Assembly (NCBI RefSeq): GCF_020297485.1
Contig: NZ_JAIWZC010000002.1
Span: 310,001 to 374,000, forward strand
Direction of reading: 5' to 3'
DNA length: 64,000 nucleotides
Source of the DNA: Enterocloster clostridioformis
Lineage (GTDB): Bacteria > Bacillota > Clostridia > Lachnospirales > Lachnospiraceae
Of this stretch, positions 24,926-34,417 are shown piece by piece; positions within the stretch are counted from its first letter, which is position 1, and each line of letters opens with the position of its first letter. Made by a program: the position numbers and the translations under genes. The notes beneath the pieces are model-generated. The model saw only the letters and a list, made by a program, of their open reading frames with translations, was not told where the DNA came from and ran no database searches.

Positions 24926-25402
24926 ATGTCATCCCTTGTTGATAGAATTGAAACTAAGATAAAAGAAAAAGGGCTTAATTTTAAGCGTGTAGAGCGAGAA
25001 TGTGGTCTCGGAAACGGAACAATAAAACGATGGGCCGAACAAAGTCCCCGTCTGGACAAGCTCGTTACTGTCGCCGAATATCTACAAGTCTCATTAGACT
25101 ATCTCGTCTTCGGTAGCGAATCGGAGACTTCTCCAAACGGAGATAGCATAGATTTAGATACTTACAAAAAGGATCAAGGGCTGGCCTGTGATGGAAGCCC
25201 ATTGTCCCCCATAGAGGCTGACCTTGTGGCGATGTTTCGCCTCTTGCCTCCGTCTCATCAAGAGGAACTTTTCGATCTCGTTTACTTCAAGTACAAACGA
25301 GCCGTTGAAGATAAAAAAGAATCTATCTACTCGACATACTTCGACGAGAACGGTGTAGAAGGCCGTATTGAAAGTGATGAGGAAAAAACAGGAACCGCTT
25401 AA
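24926..25402 (+). CDS. Phage repressor (XRE-type HTH)
   Basis: 158 residues. The ATG at 24926 follows AAAAGGAGGAATACT; a TTG frame start upstream overlaps the operators and is unlikely. The N-terminal HTH covers NFKRVERECGLGNGTIKRWAEQSP, with SLDYLVFG closing the domain. The C-terminal half is acidic and helical without a LexA-type protease, so induction would not be by classical self-cleavage. It is the only early gene on the plus strand and faces the consensus early promoter. The DNA is more AT-rich than the late genes. Confidence 0.9.
   Translation: MSSLVDRIETKIKEKGLNFKRVERECGLGNGTIKRWAEQSPRLDKLVTVAEYLQVSLDYLVFGSESETSPNGDSIDLDTYKKDQGLACDGSPLSPIEADLVAMFRLLPPSHQEELFDLVYFKYKRAVEDKKESIYSTYFDENGVEGRIESDEEKTGTA
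25130..25143. promoter_or_regulatory. Third operator-like site inside the repressor gene
   Basis: TCTCCAAACGGAGA, same arms as sites 1 and 2. It sits about 240 bp from site 2 and could support looping or autoregulation. Confidence 0.55.
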
Positions 25403-25500
25403 TTTTTTTGCTCTGTTTGATTAAATTTTTAATCTTTTTTTTGTCCCATTGGTTTGCACTAATAGACAAGCTCAAGAAAAGCCCGCAAACCCGCATAAAT

Positions 25501-25551
25501 AAAGCAAAGGGACACTGTCCCCTTGTTTTGAGGAAAATGTCCCTTTGCTTT
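25501..25551. repeat. Perfect 14-bp inverted repeat with an alternative inner hairpin
   Basis: AAAGCAAAGGGACA (25501-25514) pairs with TGTCCCTTTGCTTT (25538-25551). A second TGTCCC immediately after the first arm (25516-25521) can pair locally instead, so two mutually exclusive folds exist. It lies between the repressor gene and the phage end. Confidence 0.75.
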
Positions 25552-25917
25552 GCTATCTTTTTCTATCTGAAATGGCAAGCGCCGTAAACGCTGGCACGCC
25601 ATGAGTAACGCTTTGTAACGTCTTCCGACGCGCCGATCGGCTGTAAAAAGTCCACGCCACGCACGCGATCGGGTCGATTTCCGCACGTTGTAACGCTCCG
25701 TTAGCACGCCGGGCCCCTCGACATCCGGGCCCCTGTCTGCTATACTATCATAAAGGGCCGTGAGGACGTCCTCTATGGTCTGCTGCTGTGACTTCCGGGA
25801 CGCGCCGAGCGGCTCTTTTGCGCCTTGAAAACGGCGGTTGACGCGGTTTTCCGGGCATTGCGTGAAAAAGGTCGCGTCCGTCGATCTGCCGTCTAAGGGG
25901 CTTCGGACGCAAAAAAA

Positions 25918-25957
25918 GAGCGGCGTCGATTTTCTCGGCGTCGCTCGCATCTTTTTT
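25918..25957 (+). terminator. Hairpin with T-run near the phage left end
   Basis: GAGCGGCGTCGA (25918-25929) and TCGGCGTCGCTC (25935-25946) pair over 12 positions with two G-U wobbles as plus-strand RNA; TTTTTT follows at 25952. It may insulate the phage from host transcription. The four-base gap before the T-run weakens the call. Confidence 0.5.
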
Positions 25958-26049
25958 GTCAAGGCGTTCGCGGGGCATCTCCCGTAAACTCGCATAAATA
26001 CAAGGTTTTCTCGATGTCTCCCGGGTCGTCCCGCGTTATCCCGGTTTTG

Positions 26050-27210
26050 TCAAATACGTTGCACAGTCACAGCCGCATTTGGCGGCAGACCAAGTTTGAT
26101 AAGATTCTTTTCCCTGTTCTTTGGCGTTTTCCAGTGTTTCCATATGCACATGCGCAGTCGATACCGAATCTGTCCGTCCATTTTTGCGCACAGCCTTTTC
26201 ATGCTTCCGATTTTGAAATAATTTATCCACCCTCGGATAAGCCGGTTGAGTTTCCCAATTTTATAACCATTGCCCACTCCCCAGCTCCTGCTTGTATATT
26301 TCTTCATCTGCGCCTTGAACTTTGCTGCCGCTTTCGGGTGTGGTCTGGCTTTGTACCCTTTGGCAAATGAGTCATAGTAAAATCCAAACCCCAGATACTT
26401 AATGCCCTTTGGTTTATCAACCCTGCTCTTTTCCGCGTTCACTTTCAGTCCAAGCTTTTCCTCTATAAACCGAGCCACGCTCTTCATTACCCGCTCTGCC
26501 GCCTGTCTGCTCCCGACCATTATAATAAGGTCATCTGCATACCGGACGAAATCCAGCCTCCTTGCTTCCAGTTCTTTGTCCAGCTCATTTAACATGATAT
26601 TTGCTAACAGCGGCGAGATATTTCCACCCTGCGGTGTGCCGACTACCGTATCTTCATACTCATCATCAATCATTACGCCGCTGACCAGAATCTTTCTTAC
26701 CACCGATATGACATCTCCGTCCTTTATTGTCCGTCCGAAAATCGTCATCAGCTTGTCATGGTCTACTGTGTCAAAGAATTTCGCTAGGTCGATATCCACT
26801 ATCCAGTTGTGTCCGTCATTCATCATTTCCAATGCTTTAAGGACTGCCTGCTGTGCACACCGCTTGGGTCTGAATCCATAGCTGTGGTCGTGAAACTGCT
26901 CCTCAAATATCGGGGTAAGCACCTGTGCCACCGCCTGCTGTACAAAGCGGTCTACTGCTGTTGGCACTCCAAGATTTCTTGTACCACCATCGGGTTTGGG
27001 TATCTCCACCCTGCGGACTGGCTTCGGCTTATACTTCCTCGTCCGCAACTGTTCCTTAATGTTTTCGCCGTTTTCCGAAAGATATGCGCCAAGTTCTTCA
27101 ACGGTCATCCCGTCCACGCCTGCCGCTCCTTTATTCCTTACGACTTGCAGATACGCCGCATTTAGATTATCCCTGCTTAATATCTGCTCCATGAGACTGC
27201 TTGTGTCCAT
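26050..27210 (-). pseudogene. ltrA: Group II intron reverse transcriptase/maturase, C-terminus cut off by the prophage
   Basis: Starts at ATG 27210 (MDTSSLMEQILSRDNL) after AGAAAGGAAACAACGC. All seven RT blocks appear present, with FVRYADDLIIM as the catalytic YADD box, plus most of the maturase X domain (GWINYFKIGSM). The frame ends in VTVQRI six codons past NLIKLGLPPNAA. Intact relatives continue for about 45 more residues, so the true 3' end was displaced. The break coincides with the predicted phage terminus TGTGACTG. The missing part should lie on the other side of the prophage. Confidence 0.9.
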
Positions 27211-27690
27211 GCGTTGTTTCCTTTCTGCCCCTTTTGCCTTTGCCGCCTTTGAAGTCATCGACAGGCGTATGCTCCGGCTACGAAGTGGAACGTACTTCAA
27301 CTGATTGATTGTTCAGCCCTTCGCTCCGTCCCCATTACAGGAACTTCCTCACTACTATGGCTTCTGCTGACTTCTCACAATTCGTTGTTACTACGGCTAA
27401 TGAGACCGCCTGTGAGACCTCCCCAGTTAAGGTGCGTGTTCTTTTCCTCCATGTACCTGCCGCATTTACTCGTACTTCCGGCAACCTTTTGGACTTCAGT
27501 GCCTTTTGCCACCTTATCCGTATTTCCGAGCCTTATATGCGGTTCCTGTCCGTCAGGTCAGAGGTTTGCTTACAGCTTCTTTCAGATTCCGTCTCACGGC
27601 GGACACCCTTGCTGTTCGGCTATGTGCTTCGTTGTTGCCTACGCGCACTTGGGACTTTCACCCATTAGAAAACGCCCATGCTGGGCAAAC
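26072..27690 (-). mobile_element. Group IIC intron, 3' part displaced by prophage insertion
   Basis: The 5' end is placed at 27690, reading GTTTGCCCAGCATGGGCG, with the typical domain I start and TAATGGGTGAAAGTCCC shortly after. About 480 bp of structured non-coding RNA (27211-27690) precede the maturase. The intron begins directly after a terminator stem and T-run, the target preference of class C introns. Domains V and VI are absent from the window because the phage interrupts the maturase. Confidence 0.85.
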
Positions 27691-27730
27691 AAAAAGGATG
27701 TAAAATTGACGTCATCAATCTTACATCCTT
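27691..27730 (-). terminator. Terminator hairpin of the GntR gene, target of the intron
   Basis: AAGGATGTAA (27694-27703)/TTACATCCTT (27721-27730), extended inside by ATTGA/TCAAT across one mismatch, loop CGTCA. On the minus strand it is followed by TTTTT, then the intron. Confidence 0.85.
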
Positions 27731-27767
27731 AACATTTATGCATTTTCCCGTATCCCGCGGCCTGCTC

Positions 27768-28418
27768 TCAAAGAGAATAATTCTCCTGAATCTGCTCTTT
27801 TACATTCAGTATATCCTTCTGGAGCATTTCAATGGCCCGCTCCGTATCACGTTTTTCCAGGGCCTCAATGATTTCCCTGTGGTAAAAGCTGTTGGATTCG
27901 GCATTCTTCTTCCAGGCTGTCTGGAAATATTGGGAAATATACGAGCAGGATTTTTGAAGGGCCGCGGCAATCACATCGCATATGTAACTGTTTCCACCCA
28001 TCTCACAGAGCTTTAAATGAAAATCCGTGTTCCGGTTCCAATGGATGGCCACCATCCTCTCGTGGTTATCCTTTGTGATGGTGTCCAGCTGTCTTAAATG
28101 TTCTATCTGCTCAGGGGTAATCCTCTGGCACAGCCGCCTCAGGTTGCCTGTCTCCACATCAATTCTGAACTCCAGAAGATCCAGTATCTCCTTCAAGGTC
28201 ACCGGAACCACCTGATAGCCCACCCTTGGTATACTTTTCAGTACATTATCCTTGCACAGCTCAATAAGGGCCTCCCGCACCGGCGATTTGCTCATGGCAT
28301 ACTTTTCCATGATTTCCCCTTCATGGATGATATCGTTAGGCTTATAGATACCTTCTTCTATCTCCCGGTAGATTCCCTCCACCACGGTTTCTTTCAGGGT
28401 CTTCTTTGTTTTCATCAT
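27768..28418 (-). CDS. GntR-family transcription regulator (FadR/FCD subfamily)
   Basis: 216 residues. The N-terminal winged helix has EGEIMEKYAMSKSPVREALIELCKDNVL, the GntR signature. The C-terminal FCD ligand domain has LLEFRIDVETGNLRRLCQ and a metal-type His pattern (WNRNTDFHLKL). It ends at the terminator used by the group IIC intron. Its ligand and targets are unknown; the next gene upstream on the same strand encodes a flavodoxin-ferredoxin protein. Confidence 0.9.
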   Translation of the reverse strand: MMKTKKTLKETVVEGIYREIEEGIYKPNDIIHEGEIMEKYAMSKSPVREALIELCKDNVLKSIPRVGYQVVPVTLKEILDLLEFRIDVETGNLRRLCQRITPEQIEHLRQLDTITKDNHERMVAIHWNRNTDFHLKLCEMGGNSYICDVIAAALQKSCSYISQYFQTAWKKNAESNSFYHREIIEALEKRDTERAIEMLQKDILNVKEQIQENYSL

Positions 28419-28520
28419 CTTTTCTCCAATGCCTTCCCTTTTTTGTAAACCCGTTTTCCATCCTTTTACAAGTACATCTTAAGATTATAATCCGAAATGC
28501 ACCGGGATTCAATAGGTGGA

Positions 28521-29285
28521 TTATAAAAACAGCTCATTTTCCCGTCTGATATCCCTGACAGAAGAAAGCTTCTGCTCCAGCATGGCGCAGGCCTGCTCAG
28601 GCAGGCTTCTGGCCTTCACCGGACAGACGGAAATGCAGCGCATACAGAGGATGCAGCGGGACTGGTCCGTTGAGGAAGGATTGCTCACAGGAATGGCCTG
28701 TACAGGACATCTGGCAGCGCACAGCCCGCAGGATATGCAGGATGCGTTGGTAAGCGGAATCACCGGCATCTGCTTCCAGTCACGGTAAGGACAGTTTCCG
28801 GGAACCTGGGGCTCCTGCCAGCCGTCCCCTTCCAGCTTTTCCAGAATTTTGGCCGCAAAGTCAGCCATTTCCTTCTGGTCCCTGCCGTCCGGCCGGCCTG
28901 CCGCAACGTCCCGGACCATGGAGTGTTCTGCCAGCAGCGCTGTCCCTGCCCCAATCCTGAATCCCTGCGCCTTTAAGCAGTCGTCCAGTTCCAGCAGGGC
29001 GTCCTCAAAGGCCCTGTTGCCGTAGACAGCCGCCGTCACTGCCGCTGCCCCGCCGCCTCTCAGATATGTAAGCTTCTCCGCCGCATATCCGGGTATCCTG
29101 CCGCCGAACACAGGCACACCCACAATTACGGTATCCTCCGGTCCAAAGGAATACTCTCCCTCCAGGCTGCAAAGGTCCACATCCTTTACCTTCTTCCCCA
29201 TCTCCATGGCCAGGCTGAGACAGGCTTTTCTGGTTCCGCCTGTGGGGCTGAAATACACAACGGTTATATGTTCCATCTTATTCAT
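28521..29285 (-). CDS. EFR1-type flavodoxin-ferredoxin fusion protein
   Basis: 254 residues from ATG 29285, which follows GGAGGTAACAGC; an upstream in-frame ATG at 29315 lacks a site. The N-terminal flavodoxin fold has VVYFSPTGGTRK as the FMN phosphate loop and VGVPVFGGRIP. The C-terminal third has two 4Fe-4S motifs, CISCGLCAARCPVQAIP and CILCMRCISVCPVKA. It is a soluble electron carrier for anaerobic metabolism. It stands between the GntR gene and the aldolase operon; a functional link is not evident. Confidence 0.9.
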   Translation of the reverse strand: MNKMEHITVVYFSPTGGTRKACLSLAMEMGKKVKDVDLCSLEGEYSFGPEDTVIVGVPVFGGRIPGYAAEKLTYLRGGGAAAVTAAVYGNRAFEDALLELDDCLKAQGFRIGAGTALLAEHSMVRDVAAGRPDGRDQKEMADFAAKILEKLEGDGWQEPQVPGNCPYRDWKQMPVIPLTNASCISCGLCAARCPVQAIPVSNPSSTDQSRCILCMRCISVCPVKARSLPEQACAMLEQKLSSVRDIRRENELFL

Positions 29286-29501
29286 GCTGTTACCTCCGGA
29301 ATTTTGTATATTCATTCGATATTCTAGTTATTTTATCACATTATGAGCGGAAAAGCATCACGTATCTGCCGTTTACCGGAGCCCAGGCATGTCCATGAGG
29401 ACATCAGTATACTAGATTTTTTACAACGATATACCCGTCTTTGATTTTTCGTTCCTGCATGAACCTTTACATGGCCGCGCATTGTCAATACAATACTATA
29501 A

Positions 29502-30512
29502 CTATAGCTTATTTTTTGATAATTCGTAAGCAACATCAACAATCATATCTTCCTGTCCCCCAACCATGCCGCGGCGTCCCAGTTCTATAAGGATATCTTT
29601 GATATCTATACCAAACCGGTCTGCGGCCCGGCGCGCGTGAAGAAGGAAGCTTGAATAGACCCCTGCATACCCCAGCATAAGGGAATCTGTGCGGATTACC
29701 TGCGGACGGCGCATCAGCGGCTCCACTGCTGTCGAAGCCACATCCATCATCTGATAGATATCCGCATTAATATCATAACCCATACGGTTAAGAACCGTAC
29801 ACAACACCTCAATCTGGGTGTTCCCCGCGCCGGCTCCCAGTCCCCTGCATGTGCCATCAATATATTCTGCACCCGCCTCAAGGGCAGCCAGACTGTTGCC
29901 CATAGCCAGCCCCATGTTGTTATGAGCGTGAAATCCGATGGGGACACTTACTGACTCCTTTAATGCTGAGATACGCCTGCGTACATCATCCGGAACCATA
30001 TACCCGGCGGAATCTGCCAAATTAATATAATCAACCCCTTCCGCCTCAAAAATTCTTGCCTGCTCCACAATCTTGTCCGGTTCCGCCATATGGGACATCA
30101 TCAGGAATCCTGCAACAAACAGGCCCTTGCCTTTGGCATACCGTATATGCTGAATCGATACATCCGCCTCTGTAACATGGGTTGCCACTCTCACTGCCCT
30201 GATTCCTGTATCCTCCGCCCGTTTCAAATCCTCTATCGTGCCCACGCCCGGCAGAAGCAGCACGGTAAGCTTGGCATTTTTAATCACCTCACTGGCCGCA
30301 CGCAGCAATGTCAGTTCATCGACGGCAGAAAACCCGTAATTAATGGATGAACCGCCAATTCCATCCCCATGGCTCAGCTCTATAAAATCCACTCCGGCCC
30401 TGTCTAACCCGCCAGCTATCGCCTTCACCTGTTCAACTGTAAAACTATGGCTTACGGCATGGCTGCCATCCCGCAGGGTTGTATCTATTAAATTAATCCT
30501 TCTTCCACTCAT
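29502..30512 (-). CDS. dmpG: 4-hydroxy-2-oxovalerate aldolase
   Basis: 336 residues. The N-terminal [17 protein letters not shown] holds the metal-binding Asp and catalytic Arg of the DmpG/MhpE/BphI family. [21 protein letters not shown] and [14 protein letters not shown] are further signature strings. It cleaves 4-hydroxy-2-oxopentanoate to pyruvate and acetaldehyde. The start overlaps the end of the acetaldehyde dehydrogenase gene by four bases (ATGA), matching the known channelling pair. It is the last gene of the operon. The C-terminus is the usual dehydrogenase-interacting domain. Confidence 0.95.
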   Translation of the reverse strand: MSGRRINLIDTTLRDGSHAVSHSFTVEQVKAIAGGLDRAGVDFIELSHGDGIGGSSINYGFSAVDELTLLRAASEVIKNAKLTVLLLPGVGTIEDLKRAEDTGIRAVRVATHVTEADVSIQHIRYAKGKGLFVAGFLMMSHMAEPDKIVEQARIFEAEGVDYINLADSAGYMVPDDVRRRISALKESVSVPIGFHAHNNMGLAMGNSLAALEAGAEYIDGTCRGLGAGAGNTQIEVLCTVLNRMGYDINADIYQMMDVASTAVEPLMRRPQVIRTDSLMLGYAGVYSSFLLHARRAADRFGIDIKDILIELGRRGMVGGQEDMIVDVAYELSKNKL

Positions 30513-31390
30513 GCCATCTCTTCCTTTCCATTCAGCAGTCTGGCCGCCACCTTTTCAGCCGTTGCCACAGCCGCCTGGTTAATAATATCCAGATTACCGG
30601 AATAGGCCGGAAGAAAATCTCCCGCACCTTCCACTTCTACAATAACCGTAACCTTATTTCCGTCAATAACCGGAGGCACGCGCAGACGGTAGCCCGGAAC
30701 ATAACTTTTTACTTCTTTTACAATTGCTTCTACTGATTCCCTTATTCTTGCTACATCCGGAGTCTTAACCAGTGCATATATTGTGTTGGTCATCATTAAC
30801 GGAGGATTAGCTGGATTTAATACAATAATAGCCTTTCCTTTATCCGACCCCGCCACTATCTCCAGCGCCCTGGACGTAGTCTCCGTGAATTCATCTATAT
30901 TGGCCCTGGTTCCTGGCCCGGCACTTTTAGATGAAAGTGCTGACACAATCTCGGTATACTCTGAATCAGCTGCACGATTAATCGCATAAGCGATAGGAAC
31001 CGCGGCCTGTCCACCACAGGTCACCATGTTAAAGTTATCTGTATCAGATGGCAGGCTGTCCAGATTAACACATGGCACCACATAGGGACCAACTGCAGCC
31101 GGTGTCATATCCATAACAATTTTTCCCGCCTGCTTCAAAATAGGCGCGTTATGTAAATGTGCTTTTGCACTGGTTGCATCAAAAACAATTCGGATTTCAT
31201 CATCAGCAGCCACTGCATCCACGCCTCTAATCGAAGTTTCAAACCCCAGTCCCGCAGCCCGCTTTATCCCCTCAGACTCCACAATACCGGCCATCAGCTT
31301 CATTTCCAGGTTGCTGCTCTTCATTATCTTATACATCAGATCGGTTCCTATATTACCTGGACCGATGATACCTGCTTTTATTTTTTTCAC
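30509..31390 (-). CDS. dmpF: Acetaldehyde dehydrogenase, acylating
   Basis: 293 residues. [15 protein letters not shown] is the NAD-binding loop and [10 protein letters not shown] holds the catalytic Cys125. It converts acetaldehyde, CoA and NAD to acetyl-CoA, and in this family forms a heterotetramer with the aldolase so that acetaldehyde is not released. The length fits DmpF/BphJ. Start at 31390, 18 bases after the permease stop, with AGGAGGCATTTTCTGTG. Confidence 0.95.
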   Translation of the reverse strand: MKKIKAGIIGPGNIGTDLMYKIMKSSNLEMKLMAGIVESEGIKRAAGLGFETSIRGVDAVAADDEIRIVFDATSAKAHLHNAPILKQAGKIVMDMTPAAVGPYVVPCVNLDSLPSDTDNFNMVTCGGQAAVPIAYAINRAADSEYTEIVSALSSKSAGPGTRANIDEFTETTSRALEIVAGSDKGKAIIVLNPANPPLMMTNTIYALVKTPDVARIRESVEAIVKEVKSYVPGYRLRVPPVIDGNKVTVIVEVEGAGDFLPAYSGNLDIINQAAVATAEKVAARLLNGKEEMA

Positions 31391-31408
31391 AGAAAATGCC
31401 TCCTAAAA

Positions 31409-32680
31409 TTAAAATGTAAATCCTAATACACCGTAGACAAATGTTGCCACAACCGTCATACCCAATCCAATCAGCGACTCATACGGAATAATCTTAAGCC
31501 TTTCTTTGATTGACAGCTGCAGCGTTCCTGCACTGATATGGAAGAAGCTGCCATGGGGAAGACAGTCAAATACACAGCAGCCTGCATGAATCATTACTGC
31601 GGCCTGGACCGCCGTCACCTCTAAGGAAAGGATGGTTGGGCCGAATACCTGGGATGCCACGGTAGCTCCTGCTACACAGGATGCGGTAGCCCCACCCATA
31701 ACAATACCAGACAACGGCGCCAGGATATATCCGGGGACTCCGGATACCTCCACAAGGTTAATCAGTGTATCTTTCAGTCCGGAATTAGAGATAATACCTG
31801 ATATGGTTCCTGTTCCCAAAAGAAGCAATACAATGCCGCTCATTCTCTGAATACCCGTATTGGCGTACTTCAACATCTCCTTGGGCTTTCTGATAGCGAT
31901 GGCGCCAATCACTCCTCCTATGGGCAGAGCTACAATAGGATCCATGGTAATATTGCAGATTGGACGGAGCATCAGCAGAATAATTGTGCAAAAGGGTCCG
32001 GCCAGCGCACGGCCAATGGAAGGAAGCTGCTTCATCTCAATAACCGCACTATTGACAGGCTTGGAACCCACCATTTCACCCTTATTCTTAAGTACTGTCA
32101 TAAATATATATGTAAATGCAATTCCAGCTAATGCAGGAATCATTCCCCCCAGCACAACAGAGGTCATGGGAATACCCAGATTCTCTGATAAGGCAATGGT
32201 ATTCGGATTAGGAGAAATAATATTACCGGCATGGATACCTCCAATCAGGGCAATAGTCGCAGCCGCCCTAGAGTATCTGGTAGAAGCAGCGATATCCAGG
32301 GCAATGGGAGCCACAATTACCACTACCACATCTCCAAAGGTTCCTACCGCCTGAAGGACCCATGCAGAAAGAATGATTGCCAGAAGAGCAAAACGACTGC
32401 CCATCTTTACAACAATCGTATGAGCAATGGTTTCCGCCGAACCAGATTCAATCAGGAATCCGGCCAGCATCCCGGCTGCAATGATACGCAGGATACCGGA
32501 CGCCATGCCGCTTCCGCCGGACACCATCAGGCCGACTGTTTCTGACAGTCCTGCCCCTCCAATCAGTCCGCCTGCCAATGCGCCCAGCATCATGCCATAT
32601 ACCGGCGGGACCTTCAAAATAATTAATATAATTGCTATTACAAGTCCGGCGGCAGCGCCTAATGTACTTATTGTTGCCAT
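31409..32680 (-). CDS. GntP-family sugar-acid permease
   Basis: 423 residues with about 12 hydrophobic segments. GGIHAGNIISPNPNTIALSEN is a GntP-type motif, and the C-terminal ends with a long hydrophobic helix (GLGMTVVATFVYGVLGF). The family takes up gluconate and other aldonates with protons. Its place between the dehydratase and the two-enzyme cleavage module suggests that it imports the substrate of the dehydratase, probably a hydroxylated carboxylate. Confidence 0.88.
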   Translation of the reverse strand: MATISTLGAAAGLVIAIILIILKVPPVYGMMLGALAGGLIGGAGLSETVGLMVSGGSGMASGILRIIAAGMLAGFLIESGSAETIAHTIVVKMGSRFALLAIILSAWVLQAVGTFGDVVVVIVAPIALDIAASTRYSRAAATIALIGGIHAGNIISPNPNTIALSENLGIPMTSVVLGGMIPALAGIAFTYIFMTVLKNKGEMVGSKPVNSAVIEMKQLPSIGRALAGPFCTIILLMLRPICNITMDPIVALPIGGVIGAIAIRKPKEMLKYANTGIQRMSGIVLLLLGTGTISGIISNSGLKDTLINLVEVSGVPGYILAPLSGIVMGGATASCVAGATVASQVFGPTILSLEVTAVQAAVMIHAGCCVFDCLPHGSFFHISAGTLQLSIKERLKIIPYESLIGLGMTVVATFVYGVLGFTF

Positions 32681-32709
32681 AATATACCCCCGTCATATTG
32701 TCTATCTGA

Positions 32710-34389
32710 TCAACACTGAATTACCGCACCTTTGTCTGCGGAAGAAGCCACTTTGGAATAAAGCCTTAAATAACCATTCGGAATCTCTTTTTCCGGTTTT
32801 ACCCAATGTTTTCTGCGCTCACTGATGACCTCATCCGGGACATGGAGTTCAAGCTTTCCATCTATAACATCAATCAGGATCTCATCTCCGTCCTCTACAA
32901 GGGCCAGCGGACCGCCTTCTGCTGCTTCCGGCGAGATATGCCCTACAAAGCATCCGTTATTTGTCCCGGAAAAACGTCCGTCCGTAATAAGGGCCGTATC
33001 CATTGCCAATCCCATGCCATAAATATACTTCATGGCCTTAAACATCTCTCTCATTCCGGGGCCTCCTTTGGGTCCCTCGTATCGAATAACCACAACCTCC
33101 CCCTTCCGGATCACACCACCCAGAATCGCTGTTTCCGCTTCTTCCTCTGAATTAAAGCATCTGGCCTTTCCCGTAAAACGGTGGAGAGGAGGAGCAATAG
33201 CACCCGGTTTAGAGATTGCTGTATCAGGCGCCAGATTTCCTGATAATACGGCAACACCGCCTGTTACGGAGAATGGATCATCCACTGTCTTAATGATTTC
33301 ACGGTTCTCCGGATACCAGTACACCTGCTTTTTAAGGTTTTCATCCACAGACTCCCCGGTACATGTGACGGCGCTGCGGTCAATAATATCAGCCAGATGA
33401 TCCATTACCCGCGAGATTCCGCCTGCGCGGTAAAATGCTTCCATATCCCACTTCGCTGCCGGATTCACTTTCGCAATCTGAGGTGTTGTCAGATTCAGCT
33501 TTCTGAACTCCTCCACCACGTTCATATCCAGTTCCGCCTCATTGGCAATGGCTGCAATATGAAGTACAGCATTGGTAGACCCGCAGATCGCCATAGTTAC
33601 TTTAATAGCATTGCGAATAGACTCCTCTGTGATAACCTTTCTTGCCGTAATGTTGTTCATTACCAGTTTCACAATAGCGCGTCCGGATTCAAAAGAAGAC
33701 TTCAGGCGTTCCCCATAAGGAGCCGGTATCAGGGCGCTTCCAGGCAGGCTCATACCCATTGCTTCCGACACACAGCACATGGAATTTGCAGTGCCCAGGA
33801 ATGAGCAGGACCCACACCCCGGACATGCCGTATTCTCAAGTGCGCGGTATTCTTCCTCTGTAATCTTCCCGGAACGGGTCATGCCCTTTGCCTCATCAAT
33901 GGATGTCAGGTCTGATTTCCTGCCATCAAATTCGATTCCCCCCAGCATGGGACCGCCAACGCATACAATAGCCGGAATATCCAGACGCGCCGCAGCCATA
34001 AGCATACCGGGAACTATTTTATCGCAGGAAGCCAGAAGAACAATGCCATCAAGCCGGTGGGCCTGCACCATAACCTCAATGGAATTACAGATAATTTCCC
34101 TTGATGGAAGAATATAATTCATGCCTATATGCCCCTGCGCCACTCCATCACAGCAGCCAATTGTTCCGAACTCTACCGCAGTTCCCCCCGCACTGTAAAT
34201 TCCCTTTTTTACAAACTCATTCACCTGATTCAGATTAAAATGTCCAGGAACGCAGGTATTCCATGTATTGGAAATACCTATAAGCGGCTTGTGATCCAGT
34301 TCATAATCAGAATACCCCATAGACTTAAAGAGAGAGCGGTAAAAGGGACTATCCTCACCATGCATAATTTCATTGCTTCTAAATTCCAT
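32710..34389 (-). CDS. IlvD/Edd-family dehydratase
   Basis: 559 residues. Family iron-sulfur ligands are visible: NTCVPGH (Cys46), SCDKIVPG (Cys122) and CPGCGSCSF (Cys192/195). The C-terminal ITDGRFSGTNNGCFVGHISPEAAEGGP is also typical. These enzymes dehydrate 2,3-dihydroxy acids to 2-oxo acids. A biosynthetic ilvD role is less likely because no other branched-chain genes are nearby and the gene leads an operon with a permease and an aldolase module. Start at 34389 after AAGGAGGATATGC. Confidence 0.9.
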   Translation of the reverse strand: MEFRSNEIMHGEDSPFYRSLFKSMGYSDYELDHKPLIGISNTWNTCVPGHFNLNQVNEFVKKGIYSAGGTAVEFGTIGCCDGVAQGHIGMNYILPSREIICNSIEVMVQAHRLDGIVLLASCDKIVPGMLMAAARLDIPAIVCVGGPMLGGIEFDGRKSDLTSIDEAKGMTRSGKITEEEYRALENTACPGCGSCSFLGTANSMCCVSEAMGMSLPGSALIPAPYGERLKSSFESGRAIVKLVMNNITARKVITEESIRNAIKVTMAICGSTNAVLHIAAIANEAELDMNVVEEFRKLNLTTPQIAKVNPAAKWDMEAFYRAGGISRVMDHLADIIDRSAVTCTGESVDENLKKQVYWYPENREIIKTVDDPFSVTGGVAVLSGNLAPDTAISKPGAIAPPLHRFTGKARCFNSEEEAETAILGGVIRKGEVVVIRYEGPKGGPGMREMFKAMKYIYGMGLAMDTALITDGRFSGTNNGCFVGHISPEAAEGGPLALVEDGDEILIDVIDGKLELHVPDEVISERRKHWVKPEKEIPNGYLRLYSKVASSADKGAVIQC

Positions 34390-34417
34390 GCATATCCTCC
34401 TTATAAAGATGTTTTTT

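Larger units (their letters stand above)
1..26071 (-). mobile_element. Mu-like transposable prophage, partial (left end at about 26071)
   Basis: Contiguous phage genes in Mu order: repressor, Ner-like, transposase A, ATPase B, Gam, GemA, Mor, lysis, terminase, portal, gpF, protease/scaffold, gpT, sheath, tube, tape measure. Nearly all lie on the minus strand; the repressor lies on the plus strand at the left end. The left terminus is placed where the group II intron maturase reading frame breaks off. Read inward on the minus strand it begins TGTGACTGTGCAACG, compatible with the TG...CA ends of transposable phages. The right end (baseplate, fibre genes, attR) lies beyond position 1. A 5-bp target duplication is expected by family but cannot be tested here. 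Confidence 0.93.
25403..26071. other. Non-coding left end of the prophage
   Basis: About 670 bp without a convincing gene. It holds a direct repeat of about 20 bp with two mismatches on the minus strand (TATTTATGCGGGTTTGCGGG near 25481-25501 and TATTTATGCGAGTTTACGGG near 25981-26001). It also has several TAACGCT-type motifs (around 25605, 25615 and 25690), two hairpins listed separately, and the phage terminus at 26071. Mu keeps transposase-binding sites and an enhancer in the equivalent region, so these repeats are candidates for such sites. Confidence 0.65.

Noticed and set aside
25459-25995. Minus-strand open frame of 178 codons in the phage left end
   Set aside because: Arg-rich, no ribosome-binding site, crosses two hairpins and direct repeats, and no family resemblance; it looks like a by-product of GC-rich non-coding DNA.
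26072-27210. Retron or DGR reverse transcriptase
   Set aside because: The YADD-type RT has a maturase domain and group II intron RNA upstream; no template or variable repeat pair was seen.
29316-29501. Possible small gene between the aldolase and the flavodoxin-ferredoxin gene
   Set aside because: A minus-strand frame exists but lacks a ribosome-binding site and coding character; only a weak 5-bp stem was seen.
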